From: Elioraea rosea
Lineage (GTDB): Bacteria; Pseudomonadota; Alphaproteobacteria; Acetobacterales; Acetobacteraceae
DNA length: 64,000 bases
Direction of reading: 5' to 3'
NCBI RefSeq assembly: GCF_007644105.1
Contig: NZ_VFAC01000003.1
Coordinates: 180,727-244,726, forward strand
How positions within the stretch are numbered: position 1 is the first letter of the stretch; the number at the start of each line of letters is the position of its first letter. A program made the translations under genes and the position numbers. Shown in pieces: positions 54,827 through 63,583 of this stretch. The notes beneath the pieces are model-generated. The model ran no database searches, was not told the origin of the DNA, and saw only the letters and a program-made list of their open reading frames with translations.

Positions 54827-55837
54827 TCAGGCGGCGCGGCGGGGGCCGGCGCCGAGCGGCAGCTCCTCATTGAAGCAGCGCTGGTAGTACTCGGCCACCG
54901 TCGCGCGCTCCGCCTCGTCGCACTTGTTGAGGAAGGTCACGCGGAAAGCGAAGCCGATATCGCCGAAGATCTTGGCGTTCTCGGCCCAGGTGATCACCGT
55001 GCGCGGGCTCATCACCGTCGAGATGTCGCCGTTGATGAAGCCGGCGCGCGTGAGATCGGCCAGCGCGACCATCGCGGCGACGCGCTTCTTCGCCGCGGTA
55101 TCGTTGGCGGGGATGGAGAGCTTGGCCGTGACGATCTCGGTCTCCTGGTCGTGCGGCAGGTAGTTCAGGGTCGCGACGATGTTCCAGCGGTCCATCTGGC
55201 CCTGATTGATCTGCTGCGTGCCGTGATAGAGCCCCGTGGTGTCGCCCAGGCCGACCGTGTTGGCCGTCGAGAACAGCCGGAACGCCTGGTGTGGGCGGAT
55301 CACACGGTTCTGGTCGAGAAGCGTGAGCTTGCCCTCGACCTCGAGTACGCGCTGGATCACGAACATCACGTCAGGCCGGCCGGCGTCGTACTCGTCGAAC
55401 ACGAGCGCGCAGGGGTGCTGCAGCGCCCAGGGGAGGATTCCCTCGCGGAATTCCGTCACCTGCTTGCCGTCGCGAAGAACGATCGCGTCCTTGCCGATCA
55501 GGTCGATGCGGCTGATGTGGCTGTCGAGGTTGACGCGGATGCAGGGCCAGTTGAGCCGCGCGGCCACCTGCTCGATATGCGTCGACTTGCCGGTGCCGTG
55601 ATAGCCCTGGACCATCACGCGCCGGTTGAAGGCGAAGCCGGCGAGGATGGCGAGCGTAGTCTCGCGGTCGAAGCGGTAGGCCTCGTCGATGTCGGGCACA
55701 TGCTCGGTGCGCACGGAGAAGGCCGGCACCTCGAGGTCGGAGGCGAAGCCGAACACATCGCCGGCGCGAACCTTCGTGTCGGGCAGGTCGATCGCTGAAG
55801 TGGGTCGTGCGTCAGACAACTGGGTCACCTTGGTCAT
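54827..55837 (-). CDS. cobS: Cobaltochelatase subunit CobS
   Basis: A 336-residue AAA+ ATPase: Walker [11 protein letters not shown], Walker [13 protein letters not shown], and sensor-like [11 protein letters not shown]. The N-terminal [10 protein letters not shown] helps define the start at 55837; a 21-codon upstream extension is unlikely. It drives the CobN/CobS/CobT complex for vitamin B12. It follows the J-domain gene by 80 bases on the minus strand. Confidence 0.95.
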   Translation of the reverse strand: MTKVTQLSDARPTSAIDLPDTKVRAGDVFGFASDLEVPAFSVRTEHVPDIDEAYRFDRETTLAILAGFAFNRRVMVQGYHGTGKSTHIEQVAARLNWPCIRVNLDSHISRIDLIGKDAIVLRDGKQVTEFREGILPWALQHPCALVFDEYDAGRPDVMFVIQRVLEVEGKLTLLDQNRVIRPHQAFRLFSTANTVGLGDTTGLYHGTQQINQGQMDRWNIVATLNYLPHDQETEIVTAKLSIPANDTAAKKRVAAMVALADLTRAGFINGDISTVMSPRTVITWAENAKIFGDIGFAFRVTFLNKCDEAERATVAEYYQRCFNEELPLGAGPRRAA

Positions 55838-55916
55838 GCGCGGTCCGCTTTCCTTGCTCGGCAACAGTCTAGACCCGGGGGCCGCGGTTGCGAAGGCCAC
55901 CGCGGTGCATCATCGT

Positions 55917-56501
55917 TCAGCCCCCCGTCGCGGGGAGCGCCCGGATCAGCGTCGTGTAGGCGGCGTTGATGGTCTTCAGCCTGTCCTCGGCCGCCTTGTC
56001 GCCGCTGTTGGCGTCCGGATGGTGGCGCTTGGCGAGCGCCTTGTAGGCACGCTTCACATCGGTGCGCGTGACCGGCCAGGCAAGGTCGAGCGTCGCGAGA
56101 GGCGCGCGGAGCTCCTGCGGCGCTTCCGCCGGCTCGGTCTTCGGCGGGGCCTGCTTCGCACCGAGCAGGCCGAACGGGTCGAGCACCCGCTCATCCGTGC
56201 CGAGGCCGATGCGCCCGAGCGGCCAGGAGGGGCGCTGCCAGGTCGTGTCGCGGCGCATCTCGGCCTCGATCTCGCCCGGGCTCATCCCCTTGTAGTAGTC
56301 CCAGGAGCGGTTGTACTCGCGCACATGATCGAGGCAGAACCAGTAGTAGTCGTTCAGGCTGCGACGCGACTTGGGCGCCCGGAACCCGCCATGCTCGGTA
56401 CAGCCCGGGTGGTCGCAGCGGCGCGACAGATCGTCCGTCTGGGGGGAATCGGCCCGCGGGCGGGAGCTTCTTGGATGGGTGCGGGCGGCGCCGTTGCGCA
56501 T
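55917..56501 (-). CDS. J-domain protein
   Basis: A 194-residue protein with a C-terminal J domain (KRAYKALAKRHHPDANSGD; HPD motif intact) and an N-terminal region with Cys-rich CDHPGC...WFCLDHV, which could bind zinc. It would recruit DnaK (Hsp70). Such proteins are found next to cobS/bolA in alphaproteobacteria. The ATG at 56501 is preferred to a TTG two codons upstream. It is divergent from bolA. Confidence 0.88.
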   Translation of the reverse strand: MRNGAARTHPRSSRPRADSPQTDDLSRRCDHPGCTEHGGFRAPKSRRSLNDYYWFCLDHVREYNRSWDYYKGMSPGEIEAEMRRDTTWQRPSWPLGRIGLGTDERVLDPFGLLGAKQAPPKTEPAEAPQELRAPLATLDLAWPVTRTDVKRAYKALAKRHHPDANSGDKAAEDRLKTINAAYTTLIRALPATGG

Positions 56502-56560
56502 CGGCAAGTTATGGCCATGCCCTCCGGGGCTGGCAAGGCAAGCAGGGGGATGGTTCGGAG

Positions 56561-56863
56561 ATGACAGGACAACGCGCGGCGCGGATCAGGCAGGCGCTCG
56601 AGGCGGCACTGGCGCCGGCGACGGTCGCGGTGGTCGATGACAGCGCCCGCCATGCCGGGCATGCCGGCAACCCCGATGGCGCGGGCGAAACCCACTACAC
56701 CGTGCACGCCGTCTCGCCCCGCTTCGCCGGGCAGGGGCGGGTTGCGCGGCAGAGGCTGGTGCATGATGCGCTCGCCGCCGAGTTCGCCACCGGCCTGCAC
56801 GCGCTGACCCTCAAGCTCGAAACGCCAGAGGAATCCGGCGCGTCGGCCGGGGCGCGGGGCTGA
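56561..56863 (+). CDS. bolA: BolA-family protein
   Basis: A 100-residue BolA protein: TVAVVDDSARHAGH, THYTVHAVSPRFAG and RQRLVHDALA are the conserved parts. BolA proteins bind monothiol glutaredoxins and [2Fe-2S] clusters and act in iron homeostasis and stress. It is divergent from the J-domain/cobS/cobT group, an arrangement also known in relatives. Confidence 0.93.
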   Translation: MTGQRAARIRQALEAALAPATVAVVDDSARHAGHAGNPDGAGETHYTVHAVSPRFAGQGRVARQRLVHDALAAEFATGLHALTLKLETPEESGASAGARG

Positions 56864-56946
56864 TTTCTCTTTCCGCCCGACTCGGTCGCGCTTCAACGTC
56901 CCATTAAATGATCTCGGTCACTCTCTGCGCACACGGAGGAGTTCCC

Positions 56947-57285
56947 ATGGCGCGCAGCACCCTGATCAACCGCAACATCGTCGCAGAGCGTGGCCGCACC
57001 AGCATGCGGCTGGAGCCCGAGCTCTGGGACGCGCTGTCCGAAATCTGTCGGCGTGAACGGACGAGCCCGTCCGAGCTCTGCCGCCGCATCGAGAAGCTCG
57101 GCCTCAAGGGCGGCCGTACCTCGGCGATGCGGGTCTACGTGCTCCAGTACTTCCGCGCCGCGGCGACGGAGGAGGGGCATATCGCCGCCGGCCATGGCAT
57201 GGCTGACCATTCGCGCCACGGCGGCAACGGTGTGCTGCGCGCCGCCTCGGTGCCGGTGTTCTACTCCGGGTCCGCCGCGGAGTAG
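56947..57285 (+). CDS. Ribbon-helix-helix domain protein
   Basis: A 112-residue protein with an N-terminal ribbon-helix-helix (RGRTSMRLEPELWDALSEICRRE), likely DNA-binding as a dimer, and a C-terminal tail. CGGAGGAG precedes the ATG at 56947; a longer in-frame start at 56908 has no ribosome site. It is of the RHH_4 type common in alphaproteobacteria. Its 3' end overlaps the convergent DUF2889 gene by 25 bases. Confidence 0.85.
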   Translation: MARSTLINRNIVAERGRTSMRLEPELWDALSEICRRERTSPSELCRRIEKLGLKGGRTSAMRVYVLQYFRAAATEEGHIAAGHGMADHSRHGGNGVLRAASVPVFYSGSAAE

Positions 57286-57872
57286 ACCTTCGGCCGGGCA
57301 TAGTCCGGCCAGCGGCGGGCGACCACCGGTCCGTCCGCCGCGTAGGCGTGGCAGGAGTTGAGAAGGGGCGGCGGGCCGGCATGGGCCGCCGCCTTCCTGC
57401 GTCTGACCGAAACGAGCGTCTGGAACGCGACGGTCGCCATCGGGCCGAGCAGCTCGACGAGGTGGGTGCAGCCCTTCACCCCTCCGACCACCTCCTTCAC
57501 CTTCCGGTTCCAGCCCGGGCCGATCCTCAGCCCGGCAAGGGAGGCGAAGTTCGGGGTAATGGCGGGGCAGACGGCGTAGGGCCCGTACTCGGTGTTCGCC
57601 TCGCAAGCATGCACCAGCATGTCCTCGTCCACCGTCAGGCGCATCAGCATGCCGTGCAGCGGCTCGCCCGGGCGGATGTCCCCACGGTCATCGTTCGAGA
57701 ACGTGTAGGTCTTCGTGTCGGTCAGCCGGGCCTCGATGTCGAACAGCCCGTCCTCGCGGCGATAGCCTTCGATGACGATCGCGCGGGTATGGAGCTTCTC
57801 CCGCGGCGCAGGGGGGCTCAGCGGCATCGGGCTGGCTGGCGGCGGCTTCGGTTCATGCCGCGCATATGGCAT
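57261..57872 (-). CDS. DUF2889-domain protein
   Basis: A 203-residue protein of DUF2889, recognised from REKLHTRAIVIEGYRREDG, GEPLHGMLMRLTVDEDM and the Cys/Gly-rich VKGCTHLVELLG. No signal or membrane segment. Function unknown; family members often lie near aromatic or polyhydroxyalkanoate genes, which is not the case here. The first 16-21 residues are Pro-rich and the start may be further in. Confidence 0.85.
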   Translation of the reverse strand: MPYARHEPKPPPASPMPLSPPAPREKLHTRAIVIEGYRREDGLFDIEARLTDTKTYTFSNDDRGDIRPGEPLHGMLMRLTVDEDMLVHACEANTEYGPYAVCPAITPNFASLAGLRIGPGWNRKVKEVVGGVKGCTHLVELLGPMATVAFQTLVSVRRRKAAAHAGPPPLLNSCHAYAADGPVVARRWPDYARPKVYSAADPE

Positions 57873-57910
57873 GCGCGGGGCGAACCTGCCAGCCGCCAGG
57901 GTGCGACGTG

Positions 57911-58711
57911 TCAGGGCGCTAGGCTGGCGGCCAATCTTCCGATGTCGGCCGCCGCCTCCGAAGCGGGGTGGCGCGTCAGGAATGGAACCTGGCGCCGGAT
58001 CGCCTCCGAGACCCGCACATCCCGGCGGATGACGCCGGCAAGCGGGGGGCTCAGCTTGAGGAAATTCTCGGCCGCCTTGCGCAGCGTGAGCCAGGTGCGC
58101 TCGCCCGTGGCCTGCGTGCCCGCCATGTTCACCACCACGCGCCGGTCTCCGCCCGGGCGGTCGATCGCTGCGAGCTTCAGGCAGGCATAGGCATCGGTCA
58201 GGGCCGTCGGCTCCTCCGTGGTGACGACGAGCAGCGTGTCGGCCACCGAGGCGAGGCGCCGCGCCGTACGGTCGAGCCCCGCGCCGATGTCGAGCACCAC
58301 ATGGTCGTAGCGCCGTGCGGCGGCGAGGCCGGCGAGGATCGTCTCGATCTGCTCAGGCACGAGCTGCGCCAGCGCGCCGGAGCCCGAGCGGCCTGCAAGA
58401 ACCGAGAACCCAGCATCCGGCACCGCGGTCGCCAGCGCCTCGGCGCTTTCGCCCTTGAGCAGCCCCGAAAGGTCATGCGCGACGGCAAGGCCAATCTGCA
58501 CGTCGACATTGGCGAGGCCAAGGTCGCCATCAACGAGCAGAACGCTCCCCCCCCTCTGGGCGAGGGCGTGGGAGAGGGTGATGGCGAGCCAGGTCTTGCC
58601 GACCCCGCCCTTTCCGGAGGCGATGGCGATGAGTCGCCCGGCCGGGCGGGCGAGCGGTTCGGGGATCGTGGCGGCAAGGGTCGCGACGGAGGCTGTGGCG
58701 CGCGCTGTCAT
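57911..58711 (-). CDS. flhG: MinD-like ATPase FlhG (YlxH/FleN)
   Basis: A 266-residue ParA/MinD-family ATPase that sets flagellar number together with FlhF. The deviant Walker A is ASGKGGVGKTW with DGDLGLANVDVQIGL next, as in FlhG/FleN. The start at 58711 gives a short N-terminal extension; an upstream start is not supported. It is the last gene of the minus-strand flagellar operon, 16 bases after flhF. Confidence 0.92.
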   Translation of the reverse strand: MTARATASVATLAATIPEPLARPAGRLIAIASGKGGVGKTWLAITLSHALAQRGGSVLLVDGDLGLANVDVQIGLAVAHDLSGLLKGESAEALATAVPDAGFSVLAGRSGSGALAQLVPEQIETILAGLAAARRYDHVVLDIGAGLDRTARRLASVADTLLVVTTEEPTALTDAYACLKLAAIDRPGGDRRVVVNMAGTQATGERTWLTLRKAAENFLKLSPPLAGVIRRDVRVSEAIRRQVPFLTRHPASEAAADIGRLAASLAP

Positions 58712-58727
58712 GGCGGTCTGTCTCCGG

Positions 58728-59666
58728 TCAGGCGGCGCTGGCGCGCGCGGGGCGCGCGGAGGGAGGGGTGAGGAGCCGCGCGGCAAGGGCCTCCGCGGTT
58801 AGAGGCGCGAGACCATCGGCCGCCCCGGGCCCTGTTCCGCCCTCGGCGATGGCGAGCGCGCCGCCGATCGCCGCGGCCGGCACGGCGCCGATCCGCCGCG
58901 CGAGGTCGAGTCGGGTGGCGAGGAGGTGGCGTGCTCCTGCCTCGGCCATCGCCTCCGCGCTTTCTGCTGCCTCCATCGCGTCCATCCCTGCGGGAAGCAC
59001 GAGGGCGATGGCCGCCCCCGAGGCGGCGGCCAGCGCCGCGATCTCCTCACGGTCGGCTGCGTCGAACGGGTCGAGGCCTGCGGTGTCGATCAGCGCCGGC
59101 GCCTCCCCCCGACCTTGAGCGAGCGCGCGCAGCACGGTGGCGGGGTGTGGTGCGGCGATCAGGTCGATCCCGAGAAGCCGGGTGAAGGCTGCAAGCTGCT
59201 CGACAGCGCCGGCGCGGCGGCCATCGGCGGCGATCACGCGCGGGGTCTGGCCCGCGAGCCTGAGCCTGGTCGCGAGCTTGGCGACGGTGAGCGTCTTGCC
59301 CGCGCCAGGGGGGCCGACGACGAGCAGCGCGCCACTTGGTCCGAGCGGCAGGTCCTCGAAGCGAAGCGCTTCGGCGAGGCGGGCGGCGAGGTTCGGGCCG
59401 GTGGCGAGCGCGGCGCGGAGCCCCTCGGGAAGCCCGTGCGCGGCGAGCGCCTGCTCGACGGCGTGGTCGCGCGGCGGCGCGGCGACGGGGGCGGGCGCCA
59501 CCGGAACGACCGGCGCGATCTCCTCCTCCGGCTCGGTCGCTGCCGTGAGTTCCACACCGTCCGCGACGCGGCGCGTGCCGAGCATCAGCGCGTCGGGTCC
59601 GAGCTCTGCGCGGGCGGCAGACATCGCCGCGGCAACGGTGCGGGCGCGGAAGGTGCGGATGCGCAT
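58728..59666 (-). CDS. flhF: Flagellar SRP-like GTPase FlhF
   Basis: A 312-residue SRP-type GTPase (N-terminal MRIRTFRARTVAAAM, then a linker and the G domain with GPPGAGKTLTVAKLA, DTAGLDPFD). It guides the site of flagellum assembly. It is shorter than many FlhF (about 380-450), owing to a compact linker. It lies four bases after flhA and before flhG, the usual order. Confidence 0.92.
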   Translation of the reverse strand: MRIRTFRARTVAAAMSAARAELGPDALMLGTRRVADGVELTAATEPEEEIAPVVPVAPAPVAAPPRDHAVEQALAAHGLPEGLRAALATGPNLAARLAEALRFEDLPLGPSGALLVVGPPGAGKTLTVAKLATRLRLAGQTPRVIAADGRRAGAVEQLAAFTRLLGIDLIAAPHPATVLRALAQGRGEAPALIDTAGLDPFDAADREEIAALAAASGAAIALVLPAGMDAMEAAESAEAMAEAGARHLLATRLDLARRIGAVPAAAIGGALAIAEGGTGPGAADGLAPLTAEALAARLLTPPSARPARASAA

Positions 59667-59669
59667 GGC

Positions 59670-61772
59670 TCAGATGCTCCCCACCGTACGGATGCGCGCC
59701 CGCGGATGGATCTCCGCCTGGCTCAGCACCGTCGTTGCGGCGCGGAACCGTTCCACCACCGCGCGCACATGCGGGCGGATCGTGGGGCCGACGAGCAGCA
59801 CTGCGGCCTCGCCGGAGTTCGCCGCGCGGTCCATCGCGTCGCGGAGCCTGGTCATGAAGTCGGTAAGCCTGGTGGGCTGCATGGCGAGCTGGCGGTCCTC
59901 CGACGGGCCGGTCAGCGCCTCGGCGAAGGCGCGCTCCCAGTCTGGCGAGAGGGTGACGAGCGGGATGTAGCCGTTCGGGCTCGTGTGCTGCTCGCTGATC
60001 TGGCGGGCGAGCCGGATGCGCACCTGCGCGACGATGCCGCCGACCCCGCGCGCACCGGCCGCGAGCGCATCGGCGATGCCTTCGAGAATCGTGGGCAGGT
60101 CGCGGATCGAGACGCGCTCTGCGAGCAGCGCCTGCAGTACGCGCTGCACGCCTGCGGTGTTGATCTGCGCGGGGATCAGGTCGGCCACCAGCTTCTGGTG
60201 CTCGCGCGGCAGCTCGTCGAGCAGCTTCTGCGTTTCGGCGAAGGAGAGGAGCTCCGCCATCTGGTCGCGTACCAGCTCTGTCAGGTGCGTGGTGATGACG
60301 GAGGCCGGATCGACCACCGTGTAGCCGCGCGCGGCCGCCTCCTCGCTCATCGTCTCGTCGATCCAGGCGGCGGGAATGCCGAAGGCAGGCTCGGTCGTCT
60401 TCTCGCCAGGCAGCGCGACGGGCGCGCCGGTCGGGTCCATCGCCATCAGCATGCCGGGGCGGACCTCGGCGCGGCCGGCCTCGAGTTCCTTGATGCGCAC
60501 GCAATAGGTGGAGGGCAGAAGCTGGACGTTGTCCTGGATGCGCACCGGCGGCAGCAGGAAGCCCATCTCGGAGGCGAGCGCGCGGCGGAGCGCGCGGATC
60601 TGCTCGGTCAGCCGCGCGCCGCCCTCGGCAGTGGCGAGGCCAAGGAGCGCATAGCCGAGCTCGAGCCGCACGGCATCGATGCGCAGCGCCGCGGCGGGCG
60701 AGTCCTCGACGGGCGGGGCGGCGAGCGCCTCCATCTCGGCCGCGAGCGCGTCCTGGTCCGGCGCCTTGCCGGCATCGCGCCGCGCCCAGGCGGCCGCGCC
60801 GGCAATGCCTGCGAGCGCGAGAAAGGGCAACATCGGGATGCCTGGCATCAGCGCGATCACCGCTGCTGCGCCGGAAGCCATGGCGAGTGGCTTGGGGCTG
60901 CCGGCGAGCTCGCGCAGCAGCGCCTCGTCCGTCGTGCCGTCCACGCCGGCCTTGGTGACGACGATGCCCGCGGCGGTGGAGGTAATCAGCGCGGGGATCT
61001 GGCTCACCAGCCCGTCGCCGATCGTCAGCAGGGAGAACGCGGTGATCGCCGCGCCGAAGCCCATCCCCTCGCGGCTGACACCGATCGCGAGCCCACCGAT
61101 GAGGTTGATGATGGTGATGATCAGCCCGGCGACCGCGTCGCCCTTGACGAACTTCGCGGCACCATCCATCGCGCCGAAGAAGGCGCTTTCCTCCTCGAGC
61201 TCCTTGCGCCGCTTCTTCGCTCCCGCCTCGTCGATCAGCCCAGCGGAGAGATCGGCGTCGATCGCCATCTGCTTGCCGGGCATCGCATCGAGGCTGAACC
61301 GCGCAGCGACCTCGGCGATGCGGCCCGAGCCCTTGGTGATGACGACGAAGTTCACGAGCACGAGGATCGCGAACACGATCAGGCCGATCACCACGTCGCC
61401 GCCCATCAGGAATCCGCCGAAGGCGGCGATCACCGCGCCTGCGGCCTGCGGGCCTTCGTGGCCGTGCGCCAGGATCAGGCGCGTCGAGGCCAGGTTGAGG
61501 CCGAGGCGCAGAAGCGTGGTGATGAGCAGAAGCGTCGGGAACGAGGTGAAGTCGAGCGGCCGGCGCATGAACATCGCCGTCATCAGCACCAGCACCGAGG
61601 ACGTGATCGAGAGCGCGAGGCCGAAATCGAGGAGGAGATGCGGCAGCGGAACGACAAGGATGACGATGAGCATCGCCACCCCGATCGCCATCAGCACATC
61701 CGGTGCCGGTACCGCGCGGCCGAGCCGCGCGCCCCAGCCAGGCCCGGCCACCTCCACGCTTCCCTCCGCCAT
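59670..61772 (-). CDS. flhA: Flagellar export gate protein FlhA
   Basis: A 700-residue type III export protein: about eight membrane helices in the first 320 residues, the FHIPEP signature region (GDVVIGLIVFAILVLVNFVV and ARFSLDAMPGKQMAID), and a large cytoplasmic C-domain for chaperone-cargo docking. Full length. It is part of the operon fliH-fliN-flbD-flhA-flhF-flhG. Confidence 0.97.
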   Translation of the reverse strand: MAEGSVEVAGPGWGARLGRAVPAPDVLMAIGVAMLIVILVVPLPHLLLDFGLALSITSSVLVLMTAMFMRRPLDFTSFPTLLLITTLLRLGLNLASTRLILAHGHEGPQAAGAVIAAFGGFLMGGDVVIGLIVFAILVLVNFVVITKGSGRIAEVAARFSLDAMPGKQMAIDADLSAGLIDEAGAKKRRKELEEESAFFGAMDGAAKFVKGDAVAGLIITIINLIGGLAIGVSREGMGFGAAITAFSLLTIGDGLVSQIPALITSTAAGIVVTKAGVDGTTDEALLRELAGSPKPLAMASGAAAVIALMPGIPMLPFLALAGIAGAAAWARRDAGKAPDQDALAAEMEALAAPPVEDSPAAALRIDAVRLELGYALLGLATAEGGARLTEQIRALRRALASEMGFLLPPVRIQDNVQLLPSTYCVRIKELEAGRAEVRPGMLMAMDPTGAPVALPGEKTTEPAFGIPAAWIDETMSEEAAARGYTVVDPASVITTHLTELVRDQMAELLSFAETQKLLDELPREHQKLVADLIPAQINTAGVQRVLQALLAERVSIRDLPTILEGIADALAAGARGVGGIVAQVRIRLARQISEQHTSPNGYIPLVTLSPDWERAFAEALTGPSEDRQLAMQPTRLTDFMTRLRDAMDRAANSGEAAVLLVGPTIRPHVRAVVERFRAATTVLSQAEIHPRARIRTVGSI

Positions 61773-61786
61773 CTGCCCGGCTCCGG

Positions 61787-63193
61787 TCAGGCCAGGACGC
61801 GGTCAGCCTGCGCGGGCGGCGGCACCCTCACGCCCGCCGAGGAGTAGTCACGCAGCTTGTTGCGCAGCGTGCGGATCGAGATGCCGAGGATGGTCGCGGC
61901 ATGCGTTCGGTTGCCGAGGCAGTGGGTGAGCGTCTCGAGGATCAGGTCGCGCTCGACATCGGCCACGGTGCGACCGACGAGCGCGCCGACCGGCGCCCCC
62001 GCGGATGCGGCCGCGCCGCTGTACTCGCGCTGCTTCGCTGCCGCCGCGGCCGCGGCCGGGACGAGGTGCTGCGCCGCGTGGTCGGTCGCGGGCGTGGCGC
62101 CGCCGAGCTCGATCGCATCGACATCGATCACGTCGCCTGCCGCGAGCAGGACCGCGCGGTGGATCGTGTTCTCGAGCTCGCGCACGTTGCCGCGCCAGGA
62201 ATGCGCCTCGAGCATCGCCATCGCCTCGGGCGAGATCTGCCGCCCAGGAAGGCCGTTCACCTCGGCGTACTTGCGGGAGAAGTACTCGGCGAGCGGGGCG
62301 ATGTCGCCCGGCCGCTCGCGCAGGCTCGGCACGTTCATGTTGATGACGTTGAGGCGGAAATAGAGGTCCTCGCGGAACGTCCCCTTGCGCACCTCGGTGA
62401 GCAGGTCGCGGTTCGTGGTCGCGATCAGACGGACGTTGATCTTCACCGGCTCGGCGCCGCCGAGCCGGTCGACCTCGCGCTCCTGGATGGCGCGCAGGAG
62501 CTTCGCCTGCAGCCGCACATCCATCTCCGAGATCTCATCGAGCAGGAGCGTGCCGCCATGGGCCGCCTCGAACTTGCCGATGCGGCGCGCGACGGCGCCG
62601 GAGAAGGCGCCCTTCTCGTGGCCGAACAGTTCGCTCTCGAGCAGGTTGTCTGGGATCGCGGCACAGTTCAGCGCCACGAACGGCCCGCCGGCGCGGCGGC
62701 TCTTGCGGTGGATGTGGCGTGCCAGCACCTCCTTGCCCGTGCCGCTCTCGCCGGCGATGAGCACCGAGGCCTCGGAGGCGGCGACCTGCTCGGCGCGCTT
62801 GATCGCTGCCTTCATCACCGGGTCGCGGTGGATCAGCGCATGCCCGTCCGAGCCCACCGCCTCGAGGATGGCGGCGATCAGGTCGGCATCGGGGGGGAGG
62901 GGGAGGTATTCGCGCGCACCGGCCCGGATGGCGGCGACTGCGAGGTCGGCGTCGTTGCCGATCCCGCAGGCGATCACGGGGGTGGCGATGCGCTCGCCCG
63001 CCATGGAGCGGACGAGGGTGGCGACGTCGAGGCGAACGTCGCAGAGAACGAGGTCGGTGCCCGTTCCCGCACGCAGCATCGCGAGCGCGGGCAGAACGTC
63101 ATCCGCCTGGTTCAGCTTCGCGCCGCGGGCGATAGCGATGCGCCCGGCTTGTCCAAGTTCGGCCGAGAGCGAGCCGATGATCAGGATCCGCAT
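61787..63193 (-). CDS. flbD: Sigma-54-dependent flagellar regulator (FlbD type)
   Basis: A 468-residue enhancer-binding protein: N-terminal receiver-like domain, central AAA+ domain (Walker A GESGTGKEV, GAFSGA loop where GAFTGA is usual) and a Fis-like C-terminal helix-turn-helix (THAATILGISIRTLRNKL). The receiver lacks the normal acidic pocket at its start (ILIIGSL in place of ILIVDDE), as in FlbD, which is controlled by FliX rather than by phosphorylation. It activates late flagellar genes with RpoN. Confidence 0.93.
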   Translation of the reverse strand: MRILIIGSLSAELGQAGRIAIARGAKLNQADDVLPALAMLRAGTGTDLVLCDVRLDVATLVRSMAGERIATPVIACGIGNDADLAVAAIRAGAREYLPLPPDADLIAAILEAVGSDGHALIHRDPVMKAAIKRAEQVAASEASVLIAGESGTGKEVLARHIHRKSRRAGGPFVALNCAAIPDNLLESELFGHEKGAFSGAVARRIGKFEAAHGGTLLLDEISEMDVRLQAKLLRAIQEREVDRLGGAEPVKINVRLIATTNRDLLTEVRKGTFREDLYFRLNVINMNVPSLRERPGDIAPLAEYFSRKYAEVNGLPGRQISPEAMAMLEAHSWRGNVRELENTIHRAVLLAAGDVIDVDAIELGGATPATDHAAQHLVPAAAAAAAKQREYSGAAASAGAPVGALVGRTVADVERDLILETLTHCLGNRTHAATILGISIRTLRNKLRDYSSAGVRVPPPAQADRVLA

Positions 63194-63220
63194 CCTGCGT
63201 CCCTCCTGCTACGTGCGGCC

Positions 63221-63583
63221 TCAGGCGCCGCGATCAGCCTTCACGATTTCCGTCATGGTCACGCCGAGGCGGTTGTCGTCGACCATGACCACCTCGCCGC
63301 GCGCGACGAGCCGGTTGTTCACGTAGATGTCGATGGCCTCGCCGAGCTTGCGGTCGAGTTCCACAACCGCCCCGCGGCCGAGCTTCAGAAGCTGGCTCAC
63401 CTGCATCGTGCTCCGGCCGAGCACGGCCGAGACCTGGACGGGGATGTCGTAGACGGCCTCGAGCTCGCGCGCGGGGCGCCCGCCGCCGAGCTCGCCGTCC
63501 GCGAGCGCGACGTCCGTCCCACCCGAAAGGTCATCGAGCGGAATGCCCGCTCCCTGAACCGCCTGGCCCTGTTCAGCCGACAT
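63221..63583 (-). CDS. fliN: Flagellar motor switch protein FliN
   Basis: A 120-residue FliN with the conserved C-terminal SpoA domain (LEAVYDIPVQVSAVLGRSTM, VVELDRKLGEAIDIYVNN). It forms part of the C-ring with FliG and FliM. The start overlaps the fliH stop by 11 bases. 27 bases separate it from flbD. Confidence 0.95.
   Translation of the reverse strand: MSAEQGQAVQGAGIPLDDLSGGTDVALADGELGGGRPARELEAVYDIPVQVSAVLGRSTMQVSQLLKLGRGAVVELDRKLGEAIDIYVNNRLVARGEVVMVDDNRLGVTMTEIVKADRGA

Noticed and set aside
58926..61847. A 973-codon plus-strand frame antisense to flhF/flhA
   Set aside because: No start with ribosome site, composition rich in Arg, His and Gly, and the opposite strand holds complete flagellar genes.
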